The notes: generated by a model from the letters alone, not told the origin. Counted from the first letter of the stretch, positions 31,848 through 40,303 are shown. The stretch is DNA of 41,913 nt from Bacillota bacterium (GCA_023421955.1 JAEZSE010000022.1:1-41913), one strand, 5' to 3'. Program-made: numbers and translations.

Positions 31848-33014
31848 TCACCCGACCGGTGTTTCCTCCGGTGCGGCCGTGGGTTCGGCTGTGGGAGCAG
31901 GCGTGGCATTGGGGTTGGAAGTGATCGTCAGGCCGGCTTCATACGCTTCCTCAATGCATGCCTGGTGGTCCGGATCCACCTTGTTGGAGCCGTGGGTGCG
32001 GGAGCCCACGAAGTGGATGCAGAACTGGCCCTTGAAGTCGTTGTTGGGCAGCGAGTCATAGCCGTGGGGCATGCAGTTCATCGAGGCGGCCAGCCTTCTG
32101 CCGTTCACGATCACCCAGATGGGGTGACGATCCCAGGAGAAGTTGCCGACAGCTTTGTAGAAAGTCGCTGTGTCGGCGGGCGTGATTGTCTCCACGTCGG
32201 CGTGCTTGGTGCCGCCGGTGCGCTTGATGTTGAAGCTGTAGCCGGAGCGCACGTCGATGACCACGGCGGTCAGGTTGCGTGCAAACACCGAGCTGCACAC
32301 AGCGTCCCAGGTGAGCTTTTCCACCGGGAATGAGAGACTTGTATCAATGGTGTTGGGCCAAGGGGTGATCGTGTTGAGGTCCGGCGGGTTCAGCATCGTG
32401 TAGAGCGCCGAAAGCGTGTAGTTGCCGGCGACACCATCGGCTTCCAGTTTCACAGAGCGTTGAAAGTTTTTCACCGCAGTCAAGGTGCCGCTGCCGAACG
32501 AGCCGTCAATCTTGCTGGAATAGAAGCCCTTCATCGTGAGGACCGTTTGCAGGTCCTTCACGTTGGCGCCTTTGCTTCCCTTTTTCAATGTGACCTGGTT
32601 GTCCAGCTTGCCGAGACCGGGTAAGGTTGTGCCGCCGCTGCCGCCGTCCCCACCGCTGCCGGGCCCTCCGCCGGAGGTGCTGTCACTATACAGCGCGTTG
32701 TGGGTGACACGGCCTACAATGCCGTCCACCGTGAGGCGTTTGGCCTTTTGAAAGGCCTTCACAGCATTTTGCGTACCCGCGCCGAATATACCGTCCATCG
32801 CGCTGTTGTAATAACCAAGCTCATGCAGGCGGCCCTGGAGGGTCTTCACATCGGAGCCCCTGCAGCCGCGCTTCAGCACCCTGGTGAATGCGGGCGCGGA
32901 GTATGTCACGGAGGGCTGGCTGCCAATTGGCGAAGCCAACGCCAGCGCCGGGGCTTGCGTGGAAAGGATCAGGCCGAGGGCAAGGGCAAGGAATCCGGCT
33001 CGCTTCAACTGCAT
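31848..33014 (-). CDS. secreted protein with two peptidoglycan-binding domains and an uncharacterised C-terminal domain
   Basis: A 388-residue exported protein. A signal peptide spans ~1-27 (cleavage near ALALA). PG_binding_1 domains lie at ~48-110 (RGCRGSDVKTLQGRLHELGYYN...DGIFGAGTQNAVKAFQ) and ~142-208 (KGSKGANVKDLQTVLTMKGFYS...), joined by a Gly/Ser-rich linker (113-130). The last ~150 residues are a domain with conserved-looking polar residues: HADVE (His271), GQFCIHFVGSRTHGS (Cys332, His334, His341) and DPDHQ (His350). That arrangement could be an enzyme acting on cell wall, with a Cys/His centre, but I cannot assign it. The tail is Pro/Ala/Thr-rich. Possibly linked to spore or vegetative wall remodelling. 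Confidence 0.88.
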   Translation of the reverse strand: MQLKRAGFLALALGLILSTQAPALALASPIGSQPSVTYSAPAFTRVLKRGCRGSDVKTLQGRLHELGYYNSAMDGIFGAGTQNAVKAFQKAKRLTVDGIVGRVTHNALYSDSTSGGGPGSGGDGGSGGTTLPGLGKLDNQVTLKKGSKGANVKDLQTVLTMKGFYSSKIDGSFGSGTLTAVKNFQRSVKLEADGVAGNYTLSALYTMLNPPDLNTITPWPNTIDTSLSFPVEKLTWDAVCSSVFARNLTAVVIDVRSGYSFNIKRTGGTKHADVETITPADTATFYKAVGNFSWDRHPIWVIVNGRRLAASMNCMPHGYDSLPNNDFKGQFCIHFVGSRTHGSNKVDPDHQACIEEAYEAGLTITSNPNATPAPTAEPTAAPEETPVG

Positions 33015-33057
33015 GGTCAGGCTCCCTTTTTCTTAAAGTGTTTCCATTCCTTGGAGT

Positions 33058-33086
33058 ATTTTACAGAAAAACCGGGCTGATGTCAA
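33058..33086 (-). promoter_or_regulatory. promoter of the peptidoglycan-binding gene
   Basis: Consensus TTGACA, 17-base spacer, TAAAAT on the minus strand, about 45 bases before the ATG at 33014. A sigma-A type site. Confidence 0.85.
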
Positions 33087-33123
33087 AGAACTGTGGTAAC
33101 GAAAGTGTAAACAATGCGTCTCT

Positions 33124-33766
33124 AGAAATCCCCCTCCGGCTTCGCCGGTATCCCCCTTCATAAGGGGGATGCATTCTGTTCTGCATCTAGCTTACGTTAG
33201 TCTGGACGAGAACGGAAAGACCCCCCCCTTGTGAAGGGGGGATGCCCCCGCAGGGGCAGGGGGGATTTGAACGGCAAGCATGAAATCTTGTCTCAGTGCA
33301 ATACAGAAGCCGCCGCTTAGAAATCCCCCCTCATCGCATTGCTTGGCAATGCTCAGCCTTGCTCTCACATCGGCCAGAGGCCGACATTGCGCAAGGCTGG
33401 AGGCTTAGGCCTGTCGCTTGCGAGCGACATCCCTGAGAAATCCCCCCTGTCGCGTGTGCGCGACATCCCCCCTTGATAAGGGAGGGTAGGGACAAGAATG
33501 CAGCTGGGATGAACAAATCCCCACCCCCTCTAGTAGGGGGGCATCCCCCCCGCAGGGGGCAGGGGGGATTTGAACGGCAAGCATGAAATCTGATCTCAGT
33601 GTAATTCAGAAGCCGCCGCTTAGAAATCCCCCCTGGCTTCTGCCGAAGCCATCCCCCCTTAATAAGGGAGGGTAGGGACAAGAATGCAGCTGGGATGAAC
33701 AAATCCCCACCCCCTCTAGTAGGGGGGGATGCCCCCCGCAGGGGGCAGGGGGGATTTCTCAGGATG
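33124..33766. repeat. largest continuous array of hairpin repeats
   Basis: The 640 bases upstream of the nadC terminator contain at least four elements: a short one (stem CCGGCTTCGCCGG), one with right stem TGCCCCCGCAGGGGCA, a diverged copy of the 110-base multi-hairpin unit (33326-33411), a left stem TGTCGCGTGTGCGCGACA, right stems GCCCCCCGCAGGGGGC (twice, at ~33550 and ~33730) and left stem TGGCTTCTGCCGAAGCCA. Two linkers (33261-33325 and 33565-33630) are near-identical in reversed orientation to those at 28743 and 29611. No gene. Confidence 0.85.
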
Positions 33767-33781
33767 CCCCTGCAGGAGACG

Positions 33782-33806
33782 AAAAAGAGCAGCCCCCGCT
33801 GCTCTT
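33782..33806 (-). terminator. rho-independent terminator of the nad operon
   Basis: AAGAGCAGC / GCTGCTCTT, a 9-bp perfect stem with a 4-nt loop, followed on the minus strand by five T, 35 bases after the nadC stop. Confidence 0.9.
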
Positions 33807-33840
33807 CTTCGTTTTACTATGTCCTTATACTGGTATTCCC

Positions 33841-34683
33841 TTACAGCATCTTGTCAAACTTCAGGCTAATGTCCAGCGCATGGATCCTGTGCGTGAGCGC
33901 GCCAATGGAAATGAGGTCCACACCAGTAGCAGCCACAGCCTTCAGGTCCTTATCCCCCATGTTGCCGGAAGCTTCCACGATGGCGCGGCCTGCCACGCGG
34001 CGCACCGCCTCGGCCATCTGCTCAATGCCCATGTTGTCCAGCATGATGATCTCGGCGTGGGCCGCGAGGGCTTCTTCGAGCATCGCAAAGTTTTCCACTT
34101 CCACCTCGATCTTGAGCGTGTGGGGAGCCAGCGCCCTGGCAGCCTGCACGGCGGCAGTGATGGAGCCTGCGGCGGTGATGTGGTTGTCTTTGATCAGCAC
34201 GCCATCGGCCAGGTTGAAACGGTGATTGGAGCCGCCGCCCACGCGCACGGCGTATTTCTCCAGCGCCCGCAAGCCCGGTGTGGTCTTGCGGGTGTCAGTG
34301 ATGCGGGCCTTGGTGCCGGCCACGGCGGCCACGGCCTCTGATGTGCGGGTGGCGATGCCGGAGAGCCGCTGCATCAGGTTGAGACCCGTGCGCTCGCCGA
34401 TCAGCACGGAGCGGGCCGGGCCCTCCACCTCGGCGATCACGTCGCCCTTCTCGGTGCGGTCACCGTCTTGTTTGTGGGCGGTGAAGCGCACGGCAGGGTC
34501 CAGCAGCTGGAACACACGCTCCGCGATGGGCAGGCCGCAGATCACGCCCGCCTCCTTGGCAATATAACGGCCATGGATGCGCCGGTCTTCCGGCACGGTG
34601 CTCATCGTGGTGATGTCGCCCGCGCCCAGATCCTCCTCCAGCGCCATGTGGATCACTTTGTCTACCGATCGCATGTCCAGCAT
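33841..34683 (-). CDS. nadC: nicotinate-nucleotide pyrophosphorylase (carboxylating)
   Basis: NadC (quinolinate phosphoribosyltransferase) converts quinolinate and PRPP to nicotinate mononucleotide, CO2 and PPi, the last step of the de novo branch of NAD synthesis. The 280-residue length is standard. Diagnostic stretches are EEDLGAGDITT near the start, the ERTGLNLMQRLSGIAT helix, and DTRKTTPGLRALEKYAVRVGG followed by the NHRFNLADGVLIKDNH substrate-binding run. The C-terminal DLISIGALTHRIHALDISLKF is typical. It is the third gene of nadABC, 12 bases after nadB, and is followed by a strong terminator. Confidence 0.98.
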   Translation of the reverse strand: MLDMRSVDKVIHMALEEDLGAGDITTMSTVPEDRRIHGRYIAKEAGVICGLPIAERVFQLLDPAVRFTAHKQDGDRTEKGDVIAEVEGPARSVLIGERTGLNLMQRLSGIATRTSEAVAAVAGTKARITDTRKTTPGLRALEKYAVRVGGGSNHRFNLADGVLIKDNHITAAGSITAAVQAARALAPHTLKIEVEVENFAMLEEALAAHAEIIMLDNMGIEQMAEAVRRVAGRAIVEASGNMGDKDLKAVAATGVDLISIGALTHRIHALDISLKFDKML

Positions 34684-34695
34684 ATCAAATCCCCC

Positions 34696-36234
34696 TCACT
34701 CATCGTCGCGGAAATGGGCCCCCAGGCTCACCTTGCGCGCCAGCGCCGCCGTGAGCACCGCCTTGCCCACCTGGGCCATGTTGGCCGTTTCAACAGCCTT
34801 CGCCGAGGTCAGCGCGCAGCCATTCAATTGATCCACCATCTCCTGAATCCGGGTGAGCGCCTCGGTCATGCTGGTGGCGTTGCGGATGATGCCGCCCTTC
34901 TTGGTCATCAAGCCACGGATCTCGGTGCGCATGGCGTCCAGATCGTCGGTGGTGCCATCGGGGCTGGAAAGACCGGTCAGGTCGGGCTTGCCCGCCGGGG
35001 CCGCGCTGCTTTCGTTGATGAGCGCCGCGCAACGCCGGGAGAACACAAGGCATTCCAGCAGCGAGTTGCTGGCCAGGCGGTTGGCGCCGTGCACGCCGGT
35101 GCAGCTGGTCTCACCGCAGGCATACAGGCCCGGCACGCTTGTGCGGGCAAAGGTATCCACCGCCACACCGCCCATGAAGTAGTGCTGCACCGGGATCACC
35201 GGGATCCACTCACGGGCGATGTCAATGCCGCGGCTCATGCAGCCCTCATAGATCGTGGGGAAGCGGGCGGCCAGAAAGCTGCGGGGCTTACTGGTGATAT
35301 CCAGATAAACGTGGGGCAGGTCATATTTCTTCATCTCGCGGATGATCGCGCGGGTCACGATGTCGCGGGGGGCCAGGTCGGCCAAGGGGTGCACGCCCTG
35401 CATGAAACGGTCCCAGCGGCGGTTGCGGAGCACCGCCCCCTCGCCGCGCAGCGCCTCGGAGATCAGGAAGAACCGGCCTTGCTCATCGGGGTGGATGAGC
35501 GCCGTGGGGTGGAACTGCACAAACTCCATGTCCTTGAGTTGCGCGCCGGCGCGGGCTGCGGCTGCGATGCCGTCACCGGTGTCGGCACGGGCGTTGGTGC
35601 TGTTGCGGTAGACACGGCCAATGCCGCCGGTGCACAAGATCACATGGGGCGCAGCATAAAGCTTCTGGCAGCCGTTTTCCAGCGCCAGCACGCCGCAGGT
35701 GTGGCCTGAAGCGTCAGTGAGCACATCGGAGAGCATTACACCCTGGCGGATCGTGAGGTTGGGGGTCTGGCTTGCCAACTCTCCCAGGCGCTTGGTCACG
35801 CCCTTGCCGGTGGCGTCGCCTCCGCAGTGCACGATGCGGTTGTGGCTGTGGGCGCCTTCTCGGGTGACGTGCAAGTGGCCTTTCTCGTCAGCATCAAAGG
35901 GAACGCCCATGCGCGAAAGCGCGGCAATGTCGCCGGGGCCCTCATGCACCAGCACCCGCACGGCCTCCTCATCGCAGGCCCATGCGCCGGCTTCCAGCGT
36001 GTCGCGGAAATGGGCCTCCGGGTCGTCATCGGGCTCCACCACGGCGGCAATGCCGCCCTGAGCATACCAGCTGTTGCTCACCTCGATGCCCGCCTTGTTG
36101 AGCACCGCCACGCGGAGCTTCCGGTCCAGGTTCAGCGCGGCATAAAGCCCTGCGACACCGCTGCCCACGATCACAACATCAAAGTCCTCCCGGCCGCAAT
36201 CGGCCAGGTTGCCGTCAAACAAAAACCTTCTCAC
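34696..36234 (-). CDS. nadB: L-aspartate oxidase
   Basis: NadB is an FAD enzyme that oxidises L-aspartate to iminoaspartate, using fumarate as acceptor under anaerobic conditions. The 512-residue protein has the FAD dinucleotide motif VVIVGSGVAGLYAALN near residue 20, the succinate-dehydrogenase-like active region (HCGGDATGKGVTK), REMKKYDLPHVYLD and the second FAD block GLYACGETSCTGVHGANRLASNSLLE. The C-terminal helical domain is present. The product passes straight to NadA, encoded 15 bases upstream. The start at 36234 is followed directly by the FAD fold, consistent with the family. Confidence 0.98.
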   Translation of the reverse strand: MRRFLFDGNLADCGREDFDVVIVGSGVAGLYAALNLDRKLRVAVLNKAGIEVSNSWYAQGGIAAVVEPDDDPEAHFRDTLEAGAWACDEEAVRVLVHEGPGDIAALSRMGVPFDADEKGHLHVTREGAHSHNRIVHCGGDATGKGVTKRLGELASQTPNLTIRQGVMLSDVLTDASGHTCGVLALENGCQKLYAAPHVILCTGGIGRVYRNSTNARADTGDGIAAAARAGAQLKDMEFVQFHPTALIHPDEQGRFFLISEALRGEGAVLRNRRWDRFMQGVHPLADLAPRDIVTRAIIREMKKYDLPHVYLDITSKPRSFLAARFPTIYEGCMSRGIDIAREWIPVIPVQHYFMGGVAVDTFARTSVPGLYACGETSCTGVHGANRLASNSLLECLVFSRRCAALINESSAAPAGKPDLTGLSSPDGTTDDLDAMRTEIRGLMTKKGGIIRNATSMTEALTRIQEMVDQLNGCALTSAKAVETANMAQVGKAVLTAALARKVSLGAHFRDDE

Positions 36235-36249
36235 AATGCGTCTCCCCTG

Positions 36250-37152
36250 TTATGCCTTCAGCATCCTCTCCAGGCATTGCCCTGCCCGGCGGATGGTCTC
36301 CTCGTCCAGTTCGATGGAATTGCTCCTTGTTTCCAGCGCGTGCAGCACATCGTCCAGGCCGGTCTTTTTCATGTTCACGCAAAACAGCCTCGGCGACAGC
36401 AGCCAAAATTTCTTCTGCGGGTGGAACTTTTGTAACCGATGCAGGATGCCCTGCTCGGTGCCGATGATGAATTCCTGTTGTTCAGACTTGCCCACGTAAT
36501 CGAGGATCTGGGCGGTGCTGCCTGCGTAGTCGGCGGCATCCACCACAGCCGGCGGGCACTCCGGGTGCACCAGCACCAGCGCACCGGGCACCGCCGCCCT
36601 GGCGGCTGCCACATCGGCCACGCCCACCCGCTCGTGGGTGGGGCAGAAGCCGGCAAAGGGGATGATCTCCTTGTCCCTCACATGGCGGGAAACAAAATGC
36701 CCCAGGTTGCGGTCGGGCACAAAGATGATCTGCCAGTTGGGCAGCGACTCACAAATCCGCACCGCGTTGGAGCTGGTGCAGCAGATGTCGCTGACGGCCT
36801 TCACCGCCGCCGACGAATTCACGTAGCACACCACAGCGGCCTCGGGGTATTGCTCTCTGAGCTTCAACACATCTTCCGGCGTGACCATGTCGGCCATCGG
36901 GCAGCCGGCGCTCAGCACCGGCAGCAGCACCGTTTTTTCGGGGTTCAGGATCTTGGCGCTTTCCGCCATGAAATAGACGCCGCAAAACACGATCACATCG
37001 CCCTGCACCTCCCGCGCCTTGCGGGAAAGCTCGAAGGAGTCGCCCACGAAATCGGCGATGTCCTGCACTTCGCCCTGCTGGTAGAGGTGCGCAAGGATCA
37101 CGGCGTTGCGCTCTTTTTTAAGCTTCTGGATTTGTTCCTGTACGGTTGGCAA
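36250..37152 (-). CDS. nadA: quinolinate synthase A
   Basis: NadA condenses iminoaspartate with dihydroxyacetone phosphate to quinolinate using an oxygen-sensitive [4Fe-4S] cluster. Diagnostic sequences are ILAHLYQQGEVQDIADFVGDS, VFCGVYFMAESAKILNPEK, DICCTSSNAV, FVPDRNLGHFVS and HPECPPAVVDAAD; cluster Cys are probably those in FCGV, HPEC and FCVNMK. The frame is open from 37284, but the promoter at 37196-37224 lies inside that extension. I place the start at a TTG (37152) with AGGTGA five bases upstream, giving the usual 300 residues; the GTG at 37161 is the alternative. First gene of nadABC. Confidence 0.95.
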   Translation of the reverse strand: MPTVQEQIQKLKKERNAVILAHLYQQGEVQDIADFVGDSFELSRKAREVQGDVIVFCGVYFMAESAKILNPEKTVLLPVLSAGCPMADMVTPEDVLKLREQYPEAAVVCYVNSSAAVKAVSDICCTSSNAVRICESLPNWQIIFVPDRNLGHFVSRHVRDKEIIPFAGFCPTHERVGVADVAAARAAVPGALVLVHPECPPAVVDAADYAGSTAQILDYVGKSEQQEFIIGTEQGILHRLQKFHPQKKFWLLSPRLFCVNMKKTGLDDVLHALETRSNSIELDEETIRRAGQCLERMLKA

Positions 37153-37195
37153 GGCTTTCACCTGCTTTTGGGGCCAAAGCCCGAAATTTGCCCTA

Positions 37196-37224
37196 ATGAT
37201 AACACTTGGCGGGAAATGGTGCAA
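37196..37224 (-). promoter_or_regulatory. promoter of the nadABC operon
   Basis: TTGCAC, a 17-base spacer and TATCAT, preceded by TGT (extended -10). The transcript would start near 37189. No obvious NiaR/NadR-like dyad was recognised around it. Confidence 0.7.
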
Positions 37225-37295
37225 TTGGCAGGTCGGACAAGAAACATGCCCTCCTGTTGAACAACATTCGCTGAACCAGCGCATCTATCTAGAAA

Positions 37296-37500
37296 ACCCA
37301 CCCAACGACCACATGCAACACTTCGTCCGCATCCATGCGGACTGATGTGGCAAATGCCACATCCAGTGTTGCATGGCTGATACACCATCCTGGTGTAAGG
37401 CATGCGCGGTGGGTGGGTAACGAGTGGCAAGAACGAGATAAGACTCGCTGGGGTGCGAAAGCACCGACGGCGAAAGGCTCAGAACCTTCTCCTGCGTCGG
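37296..37500 (+). ncRNA. highly structured RNA candidate, about 205 nt
   Basis: The stretch folds into nested and consecutive perfect stems on the plus strand: ACCCACCCA (37296-37304) with TGGGTGGGT (37410-37418); inside it CATGCAACACT (37312-37322) with AGTGTTGCATG (37365-37375), enclosing two hairpins (GTCCGCAT/ATGCGGAC and GATGTGGCA/TGCCACATC); then TACACCA/TGGTGTA (37381-37397). Beyond lie CGAGT/ACTCG (37421-37447), GGTGC-GAAA-GCACC with a GNRA tetraloop (37452-37465) and CCGACG/CGTCGG (37464-37500). The tetraloop orientation favours the plus strand. Size and host type recall the raiA-type RNA of Firmicutes, but I cannot confirm that identity. No convincing promoter was found upstream. 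Confidence 0.6.
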
Positions 37501-37964
37501 AAAAACTCCAGGAAGATCAGGAACAAAATGAAATCACGGAAAATGCTTCCGCGCCGGAAGCTGTCCGGATGTCTGCGGCGGAAATCCTCGAATTCACGGG
37601 GGTGCCTGCGACGAAGGTCCTCCAGGTTCCTTGGCATTTCCTCCCCTGGAAACAAACGGCGAAATTCTGATTCAAGCCCGCCCGGCAGCTGGGATGCGCC
37701 TACATCTGCCCCCTCTTCATAATCCACATCATACTTGGCCATCTCTGGATACACCCGGAACACTTTATCGCAGATCCGGTCGCACATGCAGTCCATCATC
37801 GCATCGGTCGGCATCATCACACCGTGCATTTCCACCTCGTCGCAGGCTTCCAAAACAAACGGATGTATCTTGTGGTATAGCTTCGGGTATGTCATTTCTC
37901 CCCCGGCAGCACCGGCAGCCAGGCAGGGATGCATCCCCATCTCAGGGTATTCATTTCCAGCCAA
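37479..37964 (-). CDS. conserved hypothetical protein with Arg-rich C-terminus
   Basis: A 161-residue protein. Residues ~24-90 (MTYPKLYHKIHPFVLEACDEVEMHG...MPTDAMMDCMCDRICDKV...YPEM) resemble a short domain found in several uncharacterised proteins of spore-forming Clostridia. The C-terminal third is basic with repeated RRRHPxxFxxFRRRHP units and ends in five Arg and a Phe. The start is uncertain: the TTG at 37964 has AAGGGGG eight bases upstream, while the ATG at 37895 has GGAG only 3 bases before it. Its 3' end overlaps the 3' stem of the folded RNA on the other strand by about 20 bases. Function unknown. Confidence 0.6.
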   Translation of the reverse strand: MAGNEYPEMGMHPCLAAGAAGGEMTYPKLYHKIHPFVLEACDEVEMHGVMMPTDAMMDCMCDRICDKVFRVYPEMAKYDVDYEEGADVGASQLPGGLESEFRRLFPGEEMPRNLEDLRRRHPREFEDFRRRHPDSFRRGSIFRDFILFLIFLEFFRRRRRF

Positions 37965-38064
37965 TCAAAAACCCCCTTATATTAAGTATCCAGTTCATGA
38001 TATGAATCAGATATTGGGGGAGTGCCAGAAACAGGATATACATTCTGATCTCAGACGGGCATGC

Positions 38065-38103
38065 AAAAGCCCCCTCCGGCCCGGTTGGGCCAAAGGGGGC
38101 TTG
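38065..38103 (-). terminator. terminator after hflC
   Basis: AAAGCCCCCT-type outer stem (AAGCCCCCT / AGGGGGCTT, 9 bp) with an inner GGCCC/GGGCC, followed on the minus strand by TTTTGC. A second GC hairpin (GCCcGGCGGG / CCCGCCcGGC) lies between it and the hflC stop. Confidence 0.8.
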
Positions 38104-38146
38104 CTCGCCCGGCGGGTACAGGATCCCGCCCGGCTTCATTATCCGG

Positions 38147-39160
38147 TTACTTCAACTCCACCTGGCCCTGCTGGATCAGTTGGAGCAGGTCGCTCCAGAT
38201 CGGCATCTTGTCATTCAGCACGATCGTGGCATCGCCCAGCGAGCTCTTCATCATCTGCAGCGTGCGCCAGTAACCATAGAACTCGGCGTCCTTGCTGTAG
38301 CTGTTGGCGTAGATTTCAAGTGCTGCGGCGTCAGCCTCGCCCATGATCTCCTTGGACTTCCTGGTGGCGTCGGCGATCAGGCGGCTGGCCTCCAGGTCGG
38401 CCTCTGCCACAGCCTTGGTGTATTCCTCGTCGCCTACGCTGCGCAGCTGCTGGGCTTCCTTTTGCCGCTCGGCCACCATGCGCTCATAGGTGCTTTGCAG
38501 GTTGGCGTCCGGCAGCAGCGTGCGGCTGATCTGCACATCTGCCACCACGATGCCGGCTTCCTTCACCACTTCGTTCATTGCCTTGAGCGCGTCGGCAAAG
38601 GAGGCGTTCAGCTTGTCTTTGTTGCTCAAAAAGTCATCGGCCTGCAAGCGGTTGATCCGCTGGATCAGGATCGGATAGATCTGGTTGTCGAAATACTGGC
38701 TGGCCCGCTGCTGCGTCTGCATCTTCAGATAAAACAGCGCCGGGTTTGCCACGCGCCACTGGGCATACATCGTGATCATATACTGCTTTTTGTCGGCGGT
38801 GTTCACCTTCTCCTGCTGGGAGGTGTAGGTGAGCAGCCAGCTGTCATACTTGACCACGCTGTCAAAGAAGGGCAGCTTGAACTGAAGGCCCTTGCCGGTC
38901 TTCGTGGCGACCACGGATCCCTCTTCGGTTGTGGTCGTCATGAGCTCGGGGTAGCTGGCCGCCAGCGTGGGATCCAGCACCACGTGGTGGATCTTGCCGA
39001 AGCGGGAGACCACAGCCTGCTCCGATTCGCCCACGGTGAACGTGCAAAGGCTAAACAGAATCAGAGCCAGCACAATGATCACACCGGTCCAGACCAGGCC
39101 CTTCACCGCTTTCCAAATCTCGCGATTAGAGTTATTTGGCGTCACATTGATCGTAGACAT
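38147..39160 (-). CDS. hflC: HflC, SPFH-family membrane protein
   Basis: HflC forms with HflK a large hetero-oligomeric cage on the outer face of the cytoplasmic membrane that surrounds and modulates the FtsH protease. The 337-residue protein has one N-terminal TM (~21-42) and then an SPFH/band-7 domain (ESEQAVVSRFGKIHHVV, QFKLPFFDSVVKYDSWLLTY, MITMYAQWRVANPALFYLK) and a long Ala/Glu-rich helix (RMVAERQKEAQQLRSVGDEEYTKA...) ending in the DAEFYGYWRTLQMMKSSL segment typical of HflC. It starts one base after the hflK stop codon, so the pair is co-translated. ftsH is not in the window. Confidence 0.95.
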   Translation of the reverse strand: MSTINVTPNNSNREIWKAVKGLVWTGVIIVLALILFSLCTFTVGESEQAVVSRFGKIHHVVLDPTLAASYPELMTTTTEEGSVVATKTGKGLQFKLPFFDSVVKYDSWLLTYTSQQEKVNTADKKQYMITMYAQWRVANPALFYLKMQTQQRASQYFDNQIYPILIQRINRLQADDFLSNKDKLNASFADALKAMNEVVKEAGIVVADVQISRTLLPDANLQSTYERMVAERQKEAQQLRSVGDEEYTKAVAEADLEASRLIADATRKSKEIMGEADAAALEIYANSYSKDAEFYGYWRTLQMMKSSLGDATIVLNDKMPIWSDLLQLIQQGQVELK

Positions 39161-39161
39161 C

Positions 39162-40136
39162 TCAGTTGCCCCCTTCCACCGGCGCGGCAGTTGCCTGCGG
39201 TGCTTTGGTTTCGCCCGGTGTGAGCGTGAGCATCTTCAGCACACCGCTGTCCTCATCCATGATGTAGACATGGTCGGCTGAGGCCAGCATGCTTTCCAAC
39301 GTCTCAATCAGCAGCCTTGTGCGGGTGATGCTCTTGCTGTTGCGATATTTCTCCAGCACCTTATTAAACTCCGACACTTCGCCTTCGGCGTTGGCAACGG
39401 TCTTTGCCCTATAGGCTTCGGCGTCCTGAAGCATCTTATAGGCCTGGGCGCGGGCGTTGGGTACGATCTGGTTTTTATATTTGGCGGCCTCGTCCAGCCT
39501 GCGGGTCTTTTCGTTCTTGGCGTTGTTCACATCCTGATAGGCGGCCACCACCTCGTCAGGCACTTCGATGTTCTGGAACTTCACGCTGTTGATCTGCACG
39601 CCCAGCTCATAGGGCTTCAATACATTGCGGAAATCCTGCAACACCTGCTCTTCAATCGTATCCTTGTTCAAAAGAGCATCGTCCAACGTGTGGTTCTGCA
39701 TGTTGCGCCGCAGCACCGATTCAAATGCCTTCTGCATCGTGTCAAACGGATCGTCCACCTTGTAGAAGAACTGTGCCACATCCCTCACCACGACCTGGTA
39801 GATCGCTTCCACCTTGATGATGCTCTGGTCGCCGGTGAGCATGATGGCTTCTGCGTTTTCATCGTTGTATTGCGCCGTGTCTTTTGTGGTCGCAGTGTTG
39901 TTCGTGCGGAATCCATATTCCAGTGTGTAGATGGCCTCAGTGCTCTGCTTGCGCACTGTCTGCGCCATTGGCATGTGCCAATACATGCCGGGATCCTTCG
40001 TGTCGGTGAGCTTTCCAAAAGTGAGCACCACTGCCTGCTCACCTTCATTCACCACATAAATACCGGAAAAGCCGATGATGGCCACCACAGCCAACAGCAC
40101 CAGCACGGTAATCACCCTGATCTTTACCGCAGTCAA
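39162..40136 (-). CDS. hflK: HflK, SPFH-family membrane protein
   Basis: Partner of HflC in the FtsH-regulating complex. The 324-residue protein has an N-terminal TM (~7-27), then the SPFH domain (NEGEQAVVLTFGKLTDTKDPGMYWHMPMAQT, QSIIKVEAIYQVVVRDVAQFFYKVDDPF) and the helical region with FQNIEVPDEVVAAYQDVNNAKNEK and AYRAKTVANAEGEVSEF, diagnostic for HflK. Unlike proteobacterial HflK it lacks a long Gly-rich N-terminus. The start appears to be a TTG at 40136 with GGAGG about 10 bases upstream; no in-frame ATG precedes the TM. The C-terminal tail is Pro/Ala/Thr-rich. Confidence 0.93.
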   Translation of the reverse strand: MTAVKIRVITVLVLLAVVAIIGFSGIYVVNEGEQAVVLTFGKLTDTKDPGMYWHMPMAQTVRKQSTEAIYTLEYGFRTNNTATTKDTAQYNDENAEAIMLTGDQSIIKVEAIYQVVVRDVAQFFYKVDDPFDTMQKAFESVLRRNMQNHTLDDALLNKDTIEEQVLQDFRNVLKPYELGVQINSVKFQNIEVPDEVVAAYQDVNNAKNEKTRRLDEAAKYKNQIVPNARAQAYKMLQDAEAYRAKTVANAEGEVSEFNKVLEKYRNSKSITRTRLLIETLESMLASADHVYIMDEDSGVLKMLTLTPGETKAPQATAAPVEGGN

Positions 40137-40256
40137 ATTGATCGTACCTCCAAATTAATGTGGTATCATCATACATCATTTTAGAAAAGAAGCATATGGT
40201 AATGGCTGAAAACAGCGTTTCCTGTCCTGAAAACAGCAAATGGGCCACAGAACAGC

Positions 40257-40281
40257 AAAAGGCCGGTCATCACCGGCCTTT
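40257..40281. terminator. bidirectional terminator between tetR and hflK
   Basis: AAAGGCCGGT / ACCGGCCTTT, a 10-bp perfect stem with 4-nt loop, followed on the minus strand by TTTTGC. It separates the TetR gene from hflKC. Confidence 0.85.
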
Positions 40282-40303
40282 GAGCTGTTGTTAACCACCT
40301 TGC

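Noticed and set aside
37153..37284. Longer N-terminus for nadA with extra Cys residues
   Set aside because: The extension covers the TTGCAC-17-TATCAT promoter and has no counterpart in the NadA family; a TTG with AGGTGA upstream gives the normal length.
37296..37500. Group II intron or RNase P RNA as identity of the folded RNA
   Set aside because: No domain V-like 34-base hairpin and no reverse transcriptase for an intron; the conserved RNase P core sequences are missing and the element is too short.
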